The notes under the pieces are model-generated. The model worked only from the letters and a program-made list of their open reading frames with translations, was not told where the DNA came from and made no database searches. A stretch of DNA of 64,000 nucleotides, from NCBI GenBank assembly GCA_963556695.1, contig CAUWAG010000004.1, positions 3,162,001 to 3,226,000 of the forward strand. Reading direction: 5' to 3'. Below, piece by piece: positions 55,787 to 64,000 of the stretch (position 1 is its first letter; each line of letters opens with the position of its first letter). This DNA is from Anthostomella pinea. Its lineage: Eukaryota; Ascomycota; Sordariomycetes; Xylariales; Xylariaceae. Made by a program: the position numbers and the translations under genes.

Positions 55787-57157
55787 CTACGCTCTCGACA
55801 TGACACCCCAAGCCCGGATGATGTTGTCCGTGTAGCCGGCAAACAGGGTTTGGCCATCCGCGCTCCAGGCCAAGCTCACACACTCAGGCTCACGGCTCTT
55901 CTTGCCAACCGAGGTGAACTCGGGCTTCAGCTCGTCAACCTTGCTCTTCTTCTCCAGATCGAAGATGATGATGCTGCTGGCCGTGGCCGCGCAAAGCCAG
56001 TATCGGTTGGGGGAGAAGACGAGGGCGTGGATCTCGTCACCGGCGTTCAGCGAGTACAGGTGCTTCGACTCGTTGAGATCCCACAGCATGGTGGTGCCGT
56101 CCTTGCCGCCCGAAGCGCACAGCGAGCCGTCGGGGGAGATGGTGACGGTGTTGATGTATCCGGTGTGACCAATGTGGTCAGTCTGCAGCTTGCAGGTAGA
56201 GAGTTCCCAGACCTGCACGAGAAGACGGGTCAGCTAAGCAATCCCGAATGCCCCACGGGCTACGTGCTCCAAAAAGCCGAGAGGTGCGATGTTTTATCAG
56301 TGCACGGTGATTATTAGTCTCATGGCTCGCAAGCAAGCTCTGAAGTAGCAAATACTTATTAAGTTGCAATAACATCATGTAAACCATTCGCACATCTCTC
56401 GGCCGGTGGAGGGTGGGACGGAGGTGCCTACCTTGACGAGCTTGTCCCAGGAGCTGGAGACAATGACGGGGTTCTGGGGGTTGGGGCTGAAGCGGACGCA
56501 GGAAACCCACTCGGTGTGGCCCTTGTCGGTGATGGTGAACTTGCAGTCGCCCAGAGTGTTCCACAGCTTGATTGTTCGGTCGCGGGAGCCCGATACGATC
56601 TGTCTGTTGTCGGCCGAGAAGGAGACGGAGAGGACATCGTTGGTGTGGCCGACAAATCGTCTGGTGGTGTTTCCGGTAGCCAGCTCCCAGAGGCGCAGGG
56701 TCTTGTCCCACGAGGCAGACAGAGCGTAGGCGCCGTCGGAGGAGATAACCTATCAATCCCAGGCCGTCAGCAAAGAAGCCCCCCACGGCCTCGTCGGCAC
56801 GGCGCGCGCAGCAGGAGGAGAACATACACAGTCGGATACGATGTGGGAGTGGCCGTGGAGAGATCGTTTCGGGTAGCCGTATTGCGACTCGTCACGGGTC
56901 AGGTTCCAGATGATCAAAGACTTGTCACGGCTGCCGGACAGGAGCATGTTGGGGCTGGGAGGATGGTAAGCAGGCGGTCTCGAGTTCAATTGCCCCAGGC
57001 TGCGCGTACTTCTCCATGGAGGTGGCCAAGCTGGTGACCCAGCCATTCTGCAGATCGAGGTTAGCTGCTGCCGCTGCGACTGACTGACCGACTGCAGAGA
57101 CGGGGTCCAACTTACGTGGCCCTCGAGGGTGCCCTTGAGAATGAGTTGCTCAGCCAT
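55787..57157 (-). CDS. cpc-2: RACK1 / Gbeta-like WD40 ribosomal scaffold protein
   Basis: Proposed exons on the minus strand are 57157..57116, 57047..57010, 56954..56828, 56749..56432 and 56212..55787, giving exactly 316 residues, the usual length in filamentous fungi. All donors and acceptors are canonical and the phases agree. It starts [26 protein letters not shown] and forms a seven-blade propeller with clear GH/WD repeats, for example [47 protein letters not shown] and the ending [12 protein letters not shown]. The protein sits on the 40S head and links translation to PKC, general control (cpc-2 in Neurospora, Asc1 in yeast) and morphogenesis. The fourth intron (56213-56431) is much longer than the rest and carries a snoRNA-like sequence, as ASC1 does in yeast. 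Confidence 0.97.
56291..56384 (-). ncRNA. snR24: U24-like box C/D snoRNA in the RACK1 intron
   Basis: Within intron 4 the transcript strand has a terminal stem (GTTTAC at 56384-56379 against GATAAAAC at 56298-56291, with one bulged A). Next come a C box ATGATGT (56378-56372), the guide element ATTTGCTACTTCAGA (56353-56339), a C'-like ATGAGAC (56323-56317) and a D box CTGA (56300-56297). The guide element matches, as far as I recall, the first guide of yeast snR24/U24, which is likewise encoded in the intron of the yeast RACK1 gene ASC1 and directs 2'-O-methylation of large-subunit rRNA. The second guide before the D box (ATAATCACC then GTGCA) is only partly like the yeast one. The host position, boxes and stem together make this convincing. 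Confidence 0.82.
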
Positions 57158-58028
57158 GGCGAACAGGTATACTCGTGTTTGTCGGGAAGTACGCCTCTTG
57201 AGGATGGTGGAAGATATCGAGGGTTGGCGTTGGCTGTGCTGGGAAAATGTTATTCTCAGAATTTCGCAGACAAATTGTGTGGGCTGCACTTTAGGGTCGA
57301 AATCGCTAATTCTCGGAGAACCAGCCTTGCAGCAAGGCGGGGCAGATCTACAGCCAATCAGCACCTGCCGACGAGGCCCCTCCGAAACCAGCAGCTGATA
57401 GGCCCGACGAGCAGCTGGAGATAGCCACTACCAGCTGGCATTGACTACCTTACCCCTATTGACCCCTTGAACCGGCCCCACCTTCACTTTCCAGCTGGTA
57501 CCTTAATACCTGGGTATTAGTTTCAAATTGAACGTGATCCTGGCCCGGCAGTAGGTTAGATTTACTGGAACAGGTGTTTTCACCGTGGCTTACACCGGTA
57601 GAAAACAAAATGTCGTCAGTATCGAATGAGACTGATGGACTGAGGGTGCGTCGAAGTCACGATATCTGCCACCCTTTCTATCCTTCTCGGGTGCTGTAGG
57701 ACAAATATAGTAATCACGAATCACGGTAATTACGCCTCCTTGAATGTGGTTCAGAAATGAGAAATGTGACATTCTGACAAGCGCTGAAACAAGGGTATCT
57801 CAAACCGGAAACGATGATGCTCTGGGAATATTGCCAAACTCCCCACCAGCTCCTCTGAAAGCGCGGCCACGCAATTCCAAAACGCCTTGCCTGATCATTC
57901 CCATATTCAGATATAGCCAGTACCGTATGCCCAACTCTGTGAGGTACCTCTCCGCTCCTGTGATGCCAATGAATTTCCACCCTGCAACCAGTCCTGCCCT
58001 GTGTCCTGTCCTGCGACTGTAATTGATC

Positions 58029-58602
58029 TTCGTCGACTTTATGCAAACGCAACATTGCTTCCATGTTTGATGATGTCCGAGACCATGGTGATGTGCAAGA
58101 TCCGGTGATGCTGTCCGTTTTGTCTCGCTGTTTCAACAGCTCCACACGACTCTGATCTGGCACCTGACTTGCACAGTTGAGCCATCGTGGTACCGTCATC
58201 TTGTCGCAGGATTAGGAGAACATCATTGAGGTCAGACAAAAATTGAAGTCCTCGATTGTGTCTTTGGTTCTACGTGCACGCAAGTTAGTGGAATGGAGCA
58301 AGGTCTCAGAAGAAGGTAGACATACCTCCTCAAATTTGCAGGATCGAGGTCGGACGGAGTTTGTAGTCCACGGTTGTGTCTCTGCTTCTACGCGCACACA
58401 AGTTAGTGGAATGGAGCGACGTCCCAGAAGAAGGCAAGCTTACCTCGTCGAGTTTGCAGGACCGTGGAAATACATTGAGGAAAAGGTGAGATAGAGAAAC
58501 TTGAGCGATGCCGCCGTAGGTGCGTGTCGACGAGTCAGACGTTGCCTACTCGTTGACTGTATGCAAACGCAGCAATGCTTCCATAGTTGATGATGTCCGA
58601 GA
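58029..58602. repeat. 54-bp direct repeat pair 520 bp apart
   Basis: 58029-58082 and 58549-58602 share ATGCAAACGCA, GCTTCCAT and TTGATGATGTCCGAGA in order. On the minus strand both could encode a SDII-x-x-GS peptide motif. Confidence 0.85.
58247..58480 (-). repeat. 118-bp tandem duplication of an apparent exon-intron unit
   Basis: Units start at 58247 and 58365. Read on the minus strand, each contains a 56-nt segment with a good donor (GTAAGC at 58443, GTATGT at 58325) and acceptor (GCGCGTAG at 58388, GCACGTAG at 58270). Each segment is followed by a similar exon beginning AAGCAGAGACACAAC or AACCAAAGACACAAT. The 62-nt exon between them (58326-58387) therefore has a paralogue as its neighbour. 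The final exon runs in frame to a stop near 58048, with peptide starts QRHNRGLQ in both copies. Confidence 0.75.
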
Positions 58603-58757
58603 GCATTGAGGAAGAGGCGTGAGAGAGAGCGGGGTGTGTGAGAGATAGAGAGAGAGGTGTAGAGATAGAGAGAGAGGTGGGGATAGAGAGAGGCGTGCAG
58701 AGATAGAGAGCTTGAGCGTTGCCGTCGTAGATGCGTGTCGACGAGTCAGACGTTGCG
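58472..58757. repeat. duplicated block with an internal GA-rich expansion
   Basis: 58472-58546 and 58603-58757 share CATTGAGGAA, then TTGAGCG, CGTGTCGACGAGTCAGACGT and a TACT/TACTGG end. The second copy is longer because of a GA-rich microsatellite (AGATAGAGAGAG type) at about 58618-58710. Confidence 0.8.
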
Positions 58758-58842
58758 TACTGGTCGAAGATGCTGAACCAATTGTACATGATTGGTCGCC
58801 AATGCTTCTGATACGGGCTCGCAGCAATTAGGCTTGCAACTC

Positions 58843-59813
58843 TCAACCCTGATTGTCGACCGGCGCTCTTCTGCTCGTTCTCGGTACCTCCTTGCGCCCA
58901 TACTTGGCCGCGGCATTGACAATGGTACTGTGATCGGCCATCTCGGTTGCACCACTCACACCGCCTCTGGCCGGCACAAGGTTCTTCATCAGGTCCTCCC
59001 ACGCCTCATGTCGCTGCTTGATCAACGGATTGCGTTGCGCCACTTCCTTAAGCTCTTTCTGCCGGCTGATTTTGGCTGCTCGATCGATGCGTCGCAGCGC
59101 CATCTCGCCTTTCCTGGCGTCAGCCGCAGCTTCCGCACGCTTGCTCTGGGTATCCCTTGCAGTCTCCTCGACCGGCGTGTATTTGTAGCTGTGCTTGCTG
59201 GGAAAGTCGGGGAACGACTTTGGGATCCACGCCTTCTCTTCCTTCTCAGCTTTGCCGTCTAGTTCATCGCCCAAAAACAGCCGAGAGCTCTGAAGAAGTC
59301 GGCCGACGTCCTCTGTGATGGGATCGTACAAGGCTGGTTCGAGTTGCTCCTTCGGGACGGGGTTTTTGAGGTGTGGCTTCAGAGATGACAGCGGAACATT
59401 GTGCTGATGTAGAATGGACTCGAAATCAACCGGTGTGGGGTCGACTCTGCGCGCAGCATTTGCGGTTCGCATCAGCTGCTCAACGAAGCCAGTAATGTCT
59501 GTGCAACGTTAACTACGGTACGCTGAACCGTTGAGAATGGCGCTATTGACGCACATGTGTCGACCGTCTCAGTAAAGCCCTCCAGCGCGTCCTTGGAAGC
59601 GGAATCGAAGCCCACCTGCTTCAAGGTCAAGGCGATTGATCTGCGAAGACCGTCTCTGCCCAGGTCTTCGGCGGTCGGGCGATTCACGGCACTGAAAGCG
59701 GGGATCGCAGTGGATTCTGCCTCGGGAGCCATGGTGCGCTGTCGCTTGGAACGAGCCTGGTGATCGTGACCCTCCTCGTTGGGACTCGGGCGCTTTCGGG
59801 AGACGCCCTCCAT
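58843..59813 (-). CDS. TAF8: TFIID subunit TAF8
   Basis: Proposed exons on the minus strand are 59813..59555 and 59498..58843 (304 residues; donor GTGCGT, acceptor CACAG, phase 1). TAF8 pairs with TAF10 through a histone fold and supports TFIID assembly at promoters. The N-terminus has basic clusters (KRPSPNEEGHDHQARSKRQR) that may act in nuclear import. The histone fold runs about residues 35-100: LRRSIALTLKQVGFDSASKDALEG and ETVDTYITGFVEQLMRTANAA across the splice. The conserved TAF8 stretch follows: PTPVDFESILHQHNVPLSSLKPHLK, then AWIPKSFPDFPSKHSYKYTP and the helix around SKRAEAAADARKGEMALRRI. The stop lies next to the repeat region, so the C-terminus may vary. Confidence 0.9.
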
Positions 59814-61547
59814 GATGCTCGTGGTACGACTGAGCGAGGAGATGCTCGTGAGACTGACTGCGAGAAGATGCAAGATATGTGTGTAGCGGTGGAGCTGGAG
59901 TACGGTTGAGGGTTCTCTTCTCGTTACGCGCTCGAAAGTGATGGTGATGGTGAGAAGGGAAGGATCGACCTCTGGTTACGCAAGTGAGGAAGTTTAGATA
60001 TGCTTGAGGTTGCTCAGGATAGTGGGGCCAGGTGCTCTCGAAAACGCCTTGGGCAACAGATAAGATCGATAAGGAATGCAAGCTGCGATAGCGGGTCTAG
60101 CAGCTGGTGCTAGCGGTCTTGGCGGCTGTCAGTAGCGGGTCTTGCAGAGTGACGGACTGGCAAGAAGTGGGCCTTATTCTGTGGGCTTATCTCAGCACAG
60201 ACGACACATTGGCTCCGCTGGATAAGAGATAAGGAATGCAAGGGGTTGCTGTGGCTAGCTGTGGCTGGCAAGGTTTCTAGACAAGCCACGCCTCAGCCAC
60301 ATGACACGAGCCACCACGATCAATTCATGTCCCAGCACTCCGGTGCTGGGACATGATTGGGATCTGGTGAACTGAGGTAAGGTAGGGCGGTGGTGGGCAC
60401 TTGCAGCGAGTCGGTGGGCCTCCGCCGTGGTGGGGTCCAGTGCGGCTCTGGTTGTCGTCGACCTTGGAAATACTGCATGCGGGCTGTATCGTATGGATAT
60501 CCTCCGGACGGGGCTTCGATCTTGTTCGTGTCGGTCTTTGTTGGGGTCAGCGACGAGGAAGCTTCTTGCAGCTAAGTTCAACAGGGTGAGATGAGTGATA
60601 GTTCAGATCCTCTTCGCCGTCGTCTTGAATGGGGACCCCGCCGAGCAGGCGTCAAGGCGGAGGCGTGGTAGTTGAATGGGTTCCTCATGCGGTGATGCCA
60701 TTGCACTCATCATGGGTGCTGAGCGGATCATCAGGCTGGACGAGTCAGGCGTGGATGATGGTAGTTGGTGAATAAAGTGATTGGGAGAATACTCTGCTCA
60801 ATTATTTGGGAACGCGTCAACAGGGTTTTGACTGTGGTTCCATGCATATTCAGGTTGCCTACAGCACTGGGGGTTCGAATCATGTTGCTACCGTATCTGG
60901 ATGAACAGTCGCCAATGGCGACTCGCCAGGCCGACGAAGCCATGAGTGACCACCTCGACAAAGAACCTACGCGTAGACTTATGGTTTCCTCTGCTACATG
61001 CACGTTCCATACGGAGGTACCTGACAATTACGAGTTGGACTGCTCATTATTACATGCTGTAGGTATTTGTGTAGGTGTGGATCTAGTGCATGGAGTATTC
61101 TGGTAACCCCACCAGATATGTTGGAGGTTACCTGAGGAAGGCTGCCTGGCAACCCACCTGTTGCCCCAGGTACCTCACCACTGTAATTTAGGTATTTAGA
61201 TCCATCTCGGATGGAATCCTTTCCATCCGACCTTTTAATGAAGCACTACAACAAGACTTGTGATTTGTCAGCATCTGGGAAAGCTACCAAAAGGCACATA
61301 GGTAGCTATGCGAGGTATCGATTTATCCCGAAACCCGCACGGGTCCGTATGAATGTCTCATCAAGTCTTCCCTATCTACACAGTAGATCAAACCTGGTTA
61401 CAGCTTGAGATCTGGCTACATGATCATACCGCCGGAAACCTTACCAAGCTGAATATACGCAAGAGAGGAGATCTCCCCCACCAGAAAACCCTCAAAGCTC
61501 GATAAAGGCACAGCCCCCAATGCTACAACCGGCGAACCCGAAAATAG
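59814..61547. other. intergenic gap with a strong hairpin
   Basis: Upstream region of TAF8. A perfect 14-bp inverted repeat with a 4-nt loop lies at 60325-60356. A short direct repeat sharing GATAAGGAATGCAAG occurs near 60069 and 60228. A tRNA-like B box at about 60870 has no matching A box. No gene seen. Confidence 0.5.
60325..60356. repeat. perfect 14-bp inverted repeat (hairpin)
   Basis: Arms TCATGTCCCAGCAC (60325-60338) and its exact complement (60343-60356) flank the loop TCCG. The pairing extends imperfectly outward. Confidence 0.95.
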
Positions 61548-63020
61548 AGGCCGAGTCACCCGGCGCTTGTCGAGAGCCCGGCCCCCGTCGCAAAGCTCAA
61601 GATAACAAAGCCCCTGCGCCACTTCCCGGCAGAGATATATACTCACGCCGAGTCGCTCGAGCACCTGGACCTCTCCGGCACCGGACTGTCTGTCCTCCCC
61701 GAGGACTTTGGCCGGCTCCGAAAACTGAAGGTTGCCTTCTTCTCCGACTGCAACTTCTCCGTCTTCCCACGCCAGCTGGCATCATGCCCCGACCTTGAGA
61801 TGGTCGCCTTCCGGGGCAACGGAATGCGCGAGGTCCCCGAGGCCTCGCTGCCGCCGAGGCTGCGTTGGCTGATCCTGACCAACAACCTCATCGGCGCTCT
61901 GCCGCGGAGTATCCGAACGTGTGTGCGCCTCCAGAAGTGTATGCTGTCTGGGAACCAGCTCTGCGATCTGCCCGAGGAGATGGCCTCTTGCCGGAAGCTT
62001 GGTCTTCGACTCGCTGCCAATCGCATCGAGCAGCTACCAGGCTGGCTGTTTGGCCTTCCCGAGTTGGCATTCCTATCCTTCGCCGGGAACCCGTGCGCAT
62101 CGTCCGCGTCGGCATCCGAATGTGATGGGTCATCATCTGGCCTTGTGAACGTCAGCTTTGACGATCTCCGTGTTCAGGAGGTGCATGGTGAAGGCGCTTC
62201 CGGCGTCATCTCCAAGGCGGTGTGGCATAGAGGCGGCCATGCTCAGCAGGTGGCTATCAAGCTTTTCAAAGGGACCGTGACGAGTGGTACGTATGAGACA
62301 CTCCATCTGCCGAGGGATTCGGGACTTTTGATGGCTCGATGAAGTCGACGTCGAGCACAATGCGGACGCTGCTGTCTGTGTACTCCAGGTCAAGTGGCCG
62401 TGTCATTGTCCGTCTTCAAGTACGGTGTATTAACGAATTGATTGTCCACAGATGGCGCTCCCATGGACGAGATGCGGGCATGTATCCGGGCTGGCTCGCA
62501 CGCCAACCTCATCGACCCACTGGGGGAAATATGTGACCATTCGAACAAGGGCCTCGTCATGCAACTGATCCCGGCTCATTATACCACGCTGGGTTTACCA
62601 CCATCGTTGGAAAGCTGCACGAGGGACTGCTTCTCACAAACGAGCCGGTTGACTACAGCGCAGGGCTTACGCATCCTGCAGAGTGTCGCATCGGCGGCAG
62701 AGCACCTGCACCAGCGCAGGGTTGCGCATGGAGACATGTACGCGCACAACATCCTGTTCGACGAGCAGGAACACGCACTTCTTGGCGACTTTGGAGCGGC
62801 GTCTATGTACGGGGATGGTCACAAGATGGAGCAGCTCGAGGTGCTTGCCTTTGCGCACCTGATGGAAGACGTGTGGAGGTTGATCAAGGCGAATTTCGAC
62901 GAGGGGGAGATGAGGATTGCGATGCTGCTCGCGGCGCTGCATCGACGATGCTCGCTTCCTGTTGGTTCTGAACGGCCCACGTTTGCTGAGCTCAGTCGGT
63001 CACTGAGCGAGATGAAGTGA
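61548..63020 (+). CDS. leucine-rich-repeat protein kinase, 5' end unresolved
   Basis: Proposed exons are about 61548..62286 and 62452..63020 (up to 435 residues; donor GTACGT, acceptor CCACAG). The first half has LRRs: EHLDLSGTGLSVLPEDFGRL, then RWLILTNNLIGALPRSIRT and LQKCMLSGNQLCDLPEEMAS. The kinase follows with glycine loop GEGASGVISKAVW, lysine in VAIKLF, a probable alpha-C glutamate in DEMRACIRAG, catalytic loop VAHGDMYAHNIL and DFGAAS. The HRD motif is thus HGD; the catalytic Asp, Asn and DFG remain. This compact LRR-kinase layout occurs in scattered fungi and bacteria. The LRR frame has no ATG before 61800: it opens after TAG 61545, while the nearest upstream ATG (61520) lies in another frame. 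An unseen first exon or an indel could explain this. Confidence 0.72.
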
Positions 63021-64000
63021 CCAAGTAGGGGCCAAGTCGTAGCGATGCTACCAAGCAAGCGAGCACAGCGACCAACCATGGCGTCTGTCACGGAGCGAAT
63101 TGGTCTAAAGCCCGAGGCTCGGGCTCCATGGGCGGGCTTTAATCTAGGTGAGATGACGGGATGTAGGCTTTGTCAGTGAGTGGTCATGGGGTGGGATCAG
63201 TGTCATCGCAGACAACCACACGCCAGCAATGCTCGCACAGGTATAGATAGCATAGAGCTCGAGTCTTCCGAGCCAGGCTGCAAGTACAACCATCGAAGAG
63301 GATATCGAATCATGAACAGTCACGCTAGGCATGCCTGTCGCCAAAGGGTCATGACTCCTTCATTTGCGAGCACACTGGTGGGCGTACCGGACGACGAGCA
63401 GAGTCCGGAATCGAGGCGAGGAGGCGTTGTCGGAAGCGAAGGACGGGTAGCGCCAGATGATGGTGATGATGATAGGAATGAATATGATATGATGATGAAT
63501 ATAACGACGATAAGGCGGGTGGACCGGCACGAGCCGTAAGGTAAGTTACGGTAACCCCCGCGGCTGCCGCAGAACTTTGAAGAGGGCCCGGGGTTCACAT
63601 GCGGGTAATGTTCCATTCTTGGAGCTGTCATCCAACTTTGAATGCAACAGTCAGTCTCCCACTCTCTCCAACTCTGTCCATGTCCTTCTCTACTGCCAGT
63701 CTGCTCTGCATGCCGAGAGGATCAACAACGCGTTGATAGGCCAATGGCTGTGGCAGTGGCCAGGGCGGTTAATGGAGGTATACCAAGTGTCGATATGGCG
63801 ACTGCTCCGGGCTGCCGGCGGCAACATTCTCTCCTCAGTCCCAAGGTTCTCTGCTTCAAAGTTTGTAATAACACTGAAGTTATTGGGCAACGGGCACGGG
63901 AACAGCCGCCATCCCATCCATCATCTATGCATCCGCAATCTGACAGAAGGTTCCAACAGGCGGTCACGATACCTGGTCGATAACCCCCGAGCCCCAACGG
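63021..64000. other. right-edge gap, no gene seen
   Basis: Short frames only, such as 63642-63983 (+), without recognisable features. Confidence 0.45.

Larger units (their letters stand above)
57158..58842. other. repeat-rich region between RACK1 and TAF8
   Basis: From 57158 to about 57700 lies the RACK1 promoter side, with no gene seen. From 58029 to 58760 it is a mosaic of internal duplications, listed separately, that looks like exons and introns on the minus strand. No recognisable protein family. Confidence 0.5.

Noticed and set aside
60865..60885. tRNA-like B box (GGGTTCGAATC)
   Set aside because: No A box or acceptor stem at the right distance on either strand.
1..64000. CRISPR arrays, bacterial operons, rRNA genes
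   Set aside because: No regular direct-repeat/spacer arrays, ribosomal RNA or prokaryotic signals; gene structure is eukaryotic throughout.

Overview
The window comes from the nuclear genome of a filamentous ascomycete, most likely a Sordariomycete. Genes carry short (about 50-90 nt) GT-AG introns with CTRAC branch points. Orthologues of fungal KEX1, DRE2, RACK1/cpc-2, TAF8, a Boi-type SH3-SAM-PH protein and a MIZ/SP-RING protein are all present. Gene density is low, with long gaps that hold no convincing gene. I could not narrow the organism further from sequence alone.

Layout. 1-9 kb: an M35-metallopeptidase-like gene cut by the left edge, a rhomboid protease with an in-frame stop, an RTA1-family membrane protein (-) and a TGL2-type lipase. 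9-16 kb: a 2EXR protein and a conserved fungal protein of unknown function, separated by gene-poor DNA. 16-31 kb: KEX1 carboxypeptidase, a large MIZ/SP-RING putative SUMO ligase (-) and a Boi-like polarity protein. 32-36 kb: a coiled-coil protein with a DTN repeat and a second 2EXR protein. 37-44 kb: DRE2 (-), an STF2-like stress protein whose start codon is split by an intron, and mitochondrial methionyl-tRNA formyltransferase (-). 46-54 kb: an accessory-looking block with an O-methyltransferase interrupted by a stop, a Cys-rich protein with a GPI-like tail, a small secreted six-cysteine protein (-), a relic of a sulfotransferase-like P-loop gene, and a secreted orphan (-). 55-60 kb: RACK1/cpc-2 (-) with an intronic U24-like box C/D snoRNA, then a patchwork of tandem duplications, then TAF8 (-). 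61-63 kb: an LRR-protein kinase with an HGD catalytic loop.

Most genes act independently (secretory processing, Fe-S assembly, mitochondrial initiation, translation, transcription), and I see no complete biosynthetic cluster. The main theme is the contrast between intact housekeeping genes and a 44-55 kb stretch of secreted, decayed or repeated sequence. Two otherwise intact genes carry a single in-frame stop, each explicable by one C-to-T change; together with transition-rich short repeats this would fit past repeat-induced point mutation or simple decay. The most specific non-coding finding is the intronic snoRNA. The most unusual gene structure is the exon-intron tandem duplication near 58.3 kb.

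Splice sites were assigned by hand from GT/AG, branch-point and frame continuity, so exon limits are predictions.
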